From positions 186,001 through 250,000 of the forward strand of contig NZ_JASZYF010000009.1 of NCBI RefSeq assembly GCF_030317115.1: 64,000 nucleotides of DNA, in the 5' to 3' direction. The first letter of the stretch is position 1, and each line of letters begins with the position of its first letter. The position numbers and the translations under genes were made by a program. The stretch comes from Variovorax gracilis. GTDB taxonomy: Bacteria > Pseudomonadota > Gammaproteobacteria > Burkholderiales > Burkholderiaceae_C. This document shows positions 60,060 to 64,000 of the stretch, in pieces. A model generated the notes under the pieces. The model had not been told where the DNA came from. It saw only the letters and a program-made list of their open reading frames with translations, and made no database searches.

Positions 60060-60460
60060 CGGCCCTCGACTTTGCGGATCGCCAGTTCAGCGTAGCCGGT
60101 GGCGGGGTCGAACGCCCGAGCCAGCCGCCATTCCGGCAGCCATGCCACCAGAACTTCGGCGGTCGTCCGAACCACGCAGCCGGGCGCGGCGTGGCCACCG
60201 AACACGCGACCCTGCGCGTCGGCCACGCTCATGTGCAGGTGCGAACCGTCGGGAGTCAGGGTGCCGGACAGTGTGAGGATTTCCAGGTCACCCGTCAGCG
60301 TTTCCGGCCTCTCGGCGCCGGCAAGGCGCAGGCGTGCGGCGCTCAGACTGCCGATGCCCGCAACGACGAATGCGGCTGCACAGCCCTTCGAGGCCAGCGC
60401 GGCATCCAGCGCGCCGCGCAGGTCGTCGCCGGGAATCAATCGCAGCGGCGTCGCATCCAA
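60056..60460 (-). CDS. PPC/DUF296-domain protein
   Basis: A 134-residue single-domain protein of the PPC (DUF296) family. It has FVVAGIGSLSAARLRLAG, TLSGTLTPDGSHLHMSVADA and VFGGHAAPGCVVRTT, including His residues that coordinate metal in related structures. Plant proteins with this domain carry AT-hooks and bind DNA; the bacterial standalone forms have no known function. It ends inside the opposing aapM gene and is 10 nt from glnD on the same strand. Confidence 0.88.
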   Translation of the reverse strand: MDATPLRLIPGDDLRGALDAALASKGCAAAFVVAGIGSLSAARLRLAGAERPETLTGDLEILTLSGTLTPDGSHLHMSVADAQGRVFGGHAAPGCVVRTTAEVLVAWLPEWRLARAFDPATGYAELAIRKVEGR

Positions 60461-60470
60461 GGCGTGCTCC

Positions 60471-63059
60471 TCAGGCGGCCAGCGCGTCGAGCAGTTCCGT
60501 CTCGATCGCCAGCTGGGCCCGCTGCCCCTGCAACTCCGGCCCGCTGATCAGGAAGGTGTCTTCGACGCGCTCCCCGAGCGTCGTGATCTTGGCGAGCTGC
60601 AGGTTCAGGTGGTGCCTTGCCAGAACGCGCGCCACCGAATACAGCAGGCCCGCCCGGTCGCTCGCCGAGATGCTGAGCAGCCAGCGCTGCGCCTTCTCGT
60701 CGGGCAGCAGGCTGATGCGTGGCTTGATCGGAAAGCTGCGGACCCGCCGGGACACGCGGCCCTTGCTCGGTGCGGGCAGGGGGCCCGCTTCGGTCAGCGT
60801 CTTGGTCAGCCCGGCCTCGACCATGTTGATCAGGTCGCGGTAGTGCTCGGGGATGAAGGTGGTGACCACCTGGAAGGTGTCCAGCGCGAAGCCGTTGCTC
60901 GCGGTGTGCACCTTGGCATCCAGGATGCTGAACGAGGACTGGTCGAAGTAGCCGCAGATGCGCACGAACAGGTCAGGCTGGTCGGGTGTGTAGACCACGA
61001 CCTGCAAGCCTTCGCCGACCGGCGACAGCCGGGCGCGCACGATGGGCGGCGTGTGCGGGTCGATCGGCACGCCCGGGTGCGGCACGTGGCGCGACAGCTG
61101 CTTGGCGTGCCAGGCGATCTCCGACGCGTCGTGGCGCATGAAATAGCCGACGTCAAGCGTCTCCCACAGCGCCTTGTGTGCGTCCAATGGCTCGGCGTGC
61201 AGCGCGAGTTGCACCAGCGCCTCGCGCTTGCGCGACTCGATTTCGGCGCCGGGGTCGGGCATGCGGCCACCGAAGGCGCGCAAGGTATAGCGGTAGAGGT
61301 CCTCGAGGAGCTTGCCCTTCCACGCATTCCATACGCGCGGCGAGGTGCCCCGGATGTCGGCAATGGTGAGCAGGTAGAGCGCCGTCAGGTAGCGCTCGTT
61401 GCCGACCCGCTTGGCGAAGGCGCTGATCACTTCCGGGTCGCCCAGGTCCTGCTTCTGCGCGACCTGGCTCATCACCAGGTGTTCCGAGACCAGGAACTCG
61501 ATGAGCTTGGCGTCCTCGCGCGGAATCTCGTGCTGCCGGCAGAAGCGCCGGACGTCGCGTGCGCCCAGCGTCGAATGGTCGCCGCCGCGGCCCTTGGCGA
61601 TGTCGTGGAAGAGCGCCGCGATATACAGGATCCACGGCTTGTCCCAGCCCGCCGCGAGCTGCGAGCAGAACGGGTACTCGTGCGCATGCTCGGCGATGAA
61701 GAAGCGGCGCACGTTGCGCACGACCATCAGGATGTGCTGGTCGACCGTGTAGACGTGGAACAGGTCATGCTGCATCTGCCCCACGATGCTGCGGAACACG
61801 CGGAGGTAGCGCCCCAGCACCGAGGTCTGGTTCATGAGCCGGAGCGCATGCGTGATGCCGCGCGGTTGCAGCAGCATGCGCATGAATGTCACGTGGTTCG
61901 CGGGGTCGTTGCGGAACTTGCTGTCCATCACGTGGCGCGCGTTGTAGAGCGCGCGCAGCGTCCGGGCCGACAGGCCGTTGACGCCGATGGTCTTCTGGTA
62001 AAGCAGGAAGGTCTCGAGGATCGCGTGCGGATCCTTCACGTAGAGGTCGTCGCTCGCCACCTCGATCAGCCCGGCCTTTTCGAAGAAGCGCTCGTTGATC
62101 GGCGTCGGCTCCTCGGCCTGCGGCTGCAGGCGGTCGGCGATGTTGAGCAGCAGGATCTGGTTGAGCTGCGTGACGGCCTTCGCCGCCCAGTAGTAGCGGC
62201 GCATCAGCGCCTCGCTGGCCTTGCGCTGCGATTCGCCGACATAGCCGAAGGTGGCGGCCACGGCGGTCTGCAGGTCGAATACCAGCCGGTCTTCGCGCCG
62301 ATTGGCCGTGACGTGCAGGCGCGCGCGGATCAGGCTCAGCAGCGCCTCGTTGCGCTTGATCTGCTGGATCTCGAAGACGGTGGCAAGGCCGTTCTTCGCG
62401 AGGTCGTCCCATCGGTTCCCGAATCCGGCGGCCTTGGTCATCCACAGGATGGTCTGCAGGTCGCGGAGGCCGCCGGGCGATTCCTTGCAATTGGGTTCGA
62501 GCGCATAGGGCGTGTTCTCGAACTTCTGGTGCCGGTGCCGCATTTCCTGCGACTTGGCGGTGAAGAAGGCTTGCGGGTCGATGGCTGCCAGGAAGCTCTT
62601 GCGGAAGCCGGCATAGAGCTTCTTGTCGCCGACGACCAGGCGCGATTCGAGCAGAGAGGTCTGGACCGTCACGTCCTTGGCGGCTTCGGCCAGGCATTCG
62701 GTGACCGTTCGGACGCTGGAACCGATCTCGAGGCCGGCATCCCAGCAGTGGCCGATGAAGGCTTCCAGCCGGGTGGGGTCGATGTCGGCCCCGTGCCCCT
62801 CGGGCAACAGGAGCAGCACGTCGACGTCCGAATAAGGGAAGAGTTCGCCTCGCCCGAAGCCTCCGACCGCGACGAGCGCGAGCTGGTTGCCGAATCCGGC
62901 GTCCGACCAGAGCGCGTTCAGCGTTTCGTCGGCCAGGGCGGCCAGCTGGCGCAGCACCGTATGGACGCTGCGCGTCGGCGCGCGGGCGCTGCGCAACTGG
63001 TCGAACAGAGCCAGTTTGTGCGTCCGGTAGGCGTCACGCAACGATGGGATGTCCACCAT
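60471..63059 (-). CDS. glnD: Bifunctional uridylyltransferase/uridylyl-removing enzyme GlnD
   Basis: An 862-residue nitrogen sensor that modifies and demodifies PII proteins. The nucleotidyltransferase motif GGFGRGELFPYSDVD lies near residue 70. The HD domain (about 430-555, with VDQHILMVVRNVRRF and ALFHDIAKGRGGDHSTLGA) removes UMP. Two C-terminal ACT domains (about 670-750 and 785-860) sense glutamine. The start at ATG 63059 gives VDIPSLRDAYRTHKLALFDQ; an upstream frame is non-family. It lies 26 nt downstream of map on the same strand. Confidence 0.96.
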   Translation of the reverse strand: MVDIPSLRDAYRTHKLALFDQLRSARAPTRSVHTVLRQLAALADETLNALWSDAGFGNQLALVAVGGFGRGELFPYSDVDVLLLLPEGHGADIDPTRLEAFIGHCWDAGLEIGSSVRTVTECLAEAAKDVTVQTSLLESRLVVGDKKLYAGFRKSFLAAIDPQAFFTAKSQEMRHRHQKFENTPYALEPNCKESPGGLRDLQTILWMTKAAGFGNRWDDLAKNGLATVFEIQQIKRNEALLSLIRARLHVTANRREDRLVFDLQTAVAATFGYVGESQRKASEALMRRYYWAAKAVTQLNQILLLNIADRLQPQAEEPTPINERFFEKAGLIEVASDDLYVKDPHAILETFLLYQKTIGVNGLSARTLRALYNARHVMDSKFRNDPANHVTFMRMLLQPRGITHALRLMNQTSVLGRYLRVFRSIVGQMQHDLFHVYTVDQHILMVVRNVRRFFIAEHAHEYPFCSQLAAGWDKPWILYIAALFHDIAKGRGGDHSTLGARDVRRFCRQHEIPREDAKLIEFLVSEHLVMSQVAQKQDLGDPEVISAFAKRVGNERYLTALYLLTIADIRGTSPRVWNAWKGKLLEDLYRYTLRAFGGRMPDPGAEIESRKREALVQLALHAEPLDAHKALWETLDVGYFMRHDASEIAWHAKQLSRHVPHPGVPIDPHTPPIVRARLSPVGEGLQVVVYTPDQPDLFVRICGYFDQSSFSILDAKVHTASNGFALDTFQVVTTFIPEHYRDLINMVEAGLTKTLTEAGPLPAPSKGRVSRRVRSFPIKPRISLLPDEKAQRWLLSISASDRAGLLYSVARVLARHHLNLQLAKITTLGERVEDTFLISGPELQGQRAQLAIETELLDALAA

Positions 63060-63085
63060 GAGCGCCCTGAAAGGCCGGCGCCGCG

Positions 63086-63910
63086 TCAAGCCGCGGCACT
63101 GACGAACGCGGGGGGCGGCGGGCTGCCCGTCGACAGGGTGAGCACTTCGTAACCGGTCTCGGTGACCAGCACCGTGTGCTCCCACTGTGCGGACAGCGAA
63201 TGGTCGCGCGTGACGATGGTCCAGCCGTCGTATTGCCCGCCCTTGGCGTCTTCCTTGATGTCGCGTTTGCCGGCGTTGATCATCGGCTCGATGGTGAAGG
63301 TCATGCCCGGCTTGAGTTCCTCGAGTGTGCCGGGTTTGCCGTAGTGGAGCACCTGAGGCTCTTCATGGAAGCCCCGGCCGATGCCGTGGCCGCAGAACTC
63401 GCGTACCACGGAGAAACCGTTGCTCTCGGCAAAGCGCTGGATCGCGAAACCGATGTCCCCCAGGCGGGCGCCCGGCTTGACCTTGACGATTCCGTGCCAC
63501 ATCGCCTCGTAGGTGAAGGCGCACAGGCGCTTGGCCGCGATGGAGGCATCGCCGACGACGAACATGCGGCTGGTGTCGCCGTGCCAGCCGTCCTTGATGA
63601 CGGTGATGTCGCAATTGACGATGTCGCCCTTCTTGAGCGGCTTGTCGTTCGGGATGCCGTGGCACACCACGTGGTTGACCGAGGTGCAGATCGACTTCGG
63701 GTAGGGCACGGTGCTGGCGCCCATGTAGTTCAGCGGGGCCGGGATCGCGCCCTGGACCTGCGTGATGTAGTCGTGGGCGAGCTTGTCGATTTCGTTCGTG
63801 GTCACGCCGGGCTTGATGTGCGGGGTGATGTAGTCCAGCACTTCGGAGGCGAGGCGGCAGGCCACGCGCATGCCGGCCACGCCTTCGGCGTCTTTGTAGG
63901 TAATGCTCAT
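63086..63910 (-). CDS. map: Methionine aminopeptidase, type I
   Basis: A 274-residue metalloprotease removing initiator methionine. Metal ligands and substrate residues appear in CTSVNHVVCHGIPND, GDIVNCDITVIKDGWHGDTS, CGHGIGRGFHEEPQVLHYG, TIEPMINAGKR and AQWEHTVLVTETG. It starts at ATG 63910 and precedes glnD, a linkage common in betaproteobacteria. A GATAAT sequence (63919-63924 on the minus strand) 8 nt upstream could be a -10 giving a very short leader. Confidence 0.96.
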   Translation of the reverse strand: MSITYKDAEGVAGMRVACRLASEVLDYITPHIKPGVTTNEIDKLAHDYITQVQGAIPAPLNYMGASTVPYPKSICTSVNHVVCHGIPNDKPLKKGDIVNCDITVIKDGWHGDTSRMFVVGDASIAAKRLCAFTYEAMWHGIVKVKPGARLGDIGFAIQRFAESNGFSVVREFCGHGIGRGFHEEPQVLHYGKPGTLEELKPGMTFTIEPMINAGKRDIKEDAKGGQYDGWTIVTRDHSLSAQWEHTVLVTETGYEVLTLSTGSPPPPAFVSAAA

Positions 63911-63948
63911 GCCGGGAATTATCCCATCGGGGCCGCTAAAATTCAGGG

Positions 63949-64000
63949 TTAGCGCGGATGGCCCCAGTCAGCGGCCGCCGCCTCGATCTCTTCATTCTCA
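63949..64000 (-). CDS. Possible C-terminal end of an unidentified gene (partial)
   Basis: On the minus strand an open frame enters from the window edge and reads ENEEIEAAAADWGHPR before a TAA at 63949-63951. With only 16 residues visible, the product cannot be named. An inverted repeat CGCTAA/TTAGCG (63934-63954) overlaps the stop. The map promoter region lies downstream of it. Confidence 0.3.
   Translation of the reverse strand, partial: ENEEIEAAAADWGHPR

Noticed and set aside
60099..63152. Open frame of 1017 codons antisense to glnD
   Set aside because: glnD carries the nucleotidyltransferase, HD and ACT motifs. The opposite frame has none.
1..64000. tRNA, rRNA, CRISPR arrays, transposases, phage genes or integration sites
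   Set aside because: None was visible by eye on either strand. A dedicated tRNA or repeat scan was not possible.

Overview
The window is GC-rich, densely packed bacterial chromosome. Gene content and order point to a betaproteobacterium of the Burkholderiales/Comamonadaceae, most like Variovorax: smc-zipA-ligA, the map/glnD pair, a combined ssu and cys sulfur-scavenging region, a Liv-type transporter and an Aap-type transporter. This placement is inference from content, not from a database match. No rRNA, tRNA, CRISPR array, IS element or phage gene was seen. No gap between genes exceeds 300 bases.

Layout. 1-5.4 kb: an inositol-type kinase (iolC, cut by the window edge) and its RpiR regulator, divergent from a Liv-type ABC operon that has one permease and three ATPases, one of them degenerate. 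5.4-12.8 kb: hemolysin-III protein, a crotonase, cstA with its ybdD-like partner, and a GntP transporter with a DUF3734-type patatin. 13-19.3 kb: a tripartite RND efflux operon whose adaptor carries an extra OmpA-like domain. 19.3-25.7 kb: a transglutaminase, a 1087-residue receptor-like membrane protein of unknown function, mnmC and yggX.

25.8-43.9 kb is a sulfur region. It holds two sulfate-binding proteins, an ssu (alkanesulfonate) operon with two substrate-binding proteins and a 46-residue membrane microprotein, a molbindin, metNIQ, a serine O-acetyltransferase, two flavin reductases/azoreductases with a LysR regulator, and cysTWA preceded by a small hydrolase and a 17-codon reading frame. 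It would allow uptake of sulfate, sulfonates and methionine, FMNH2-dependent release of sulfite, and the serine branch of cysteine synthesis. dsbB is attached to its end.

43.9-48.6 kb is accessory: an orphan ParA-like ATPase divergent from a hipBA toxin-antitoxin pair, then two lipoproteins, one a lipase-like hydrolase. 48.7-56.8 kb is core: smc, zipA, ligA, a Gly/Tyr-rich lipoprotein, def and a DoxX protein. 57-60 kb is an aapJQM amino-acid transporter without its ATPase. The window ends with a PPC/DUF296 protein, glnD (nitrogen signalling) and map.

The best candidates for something undescribed are the receptor-like membrane protein at 20266-23529, the adaptor-OmpA fusion at 13023-14621, the signature-less ABC ATPase at 4770-5396, the microprotein at 27632-27772 and the lipoprotein pair at 46496-48552.
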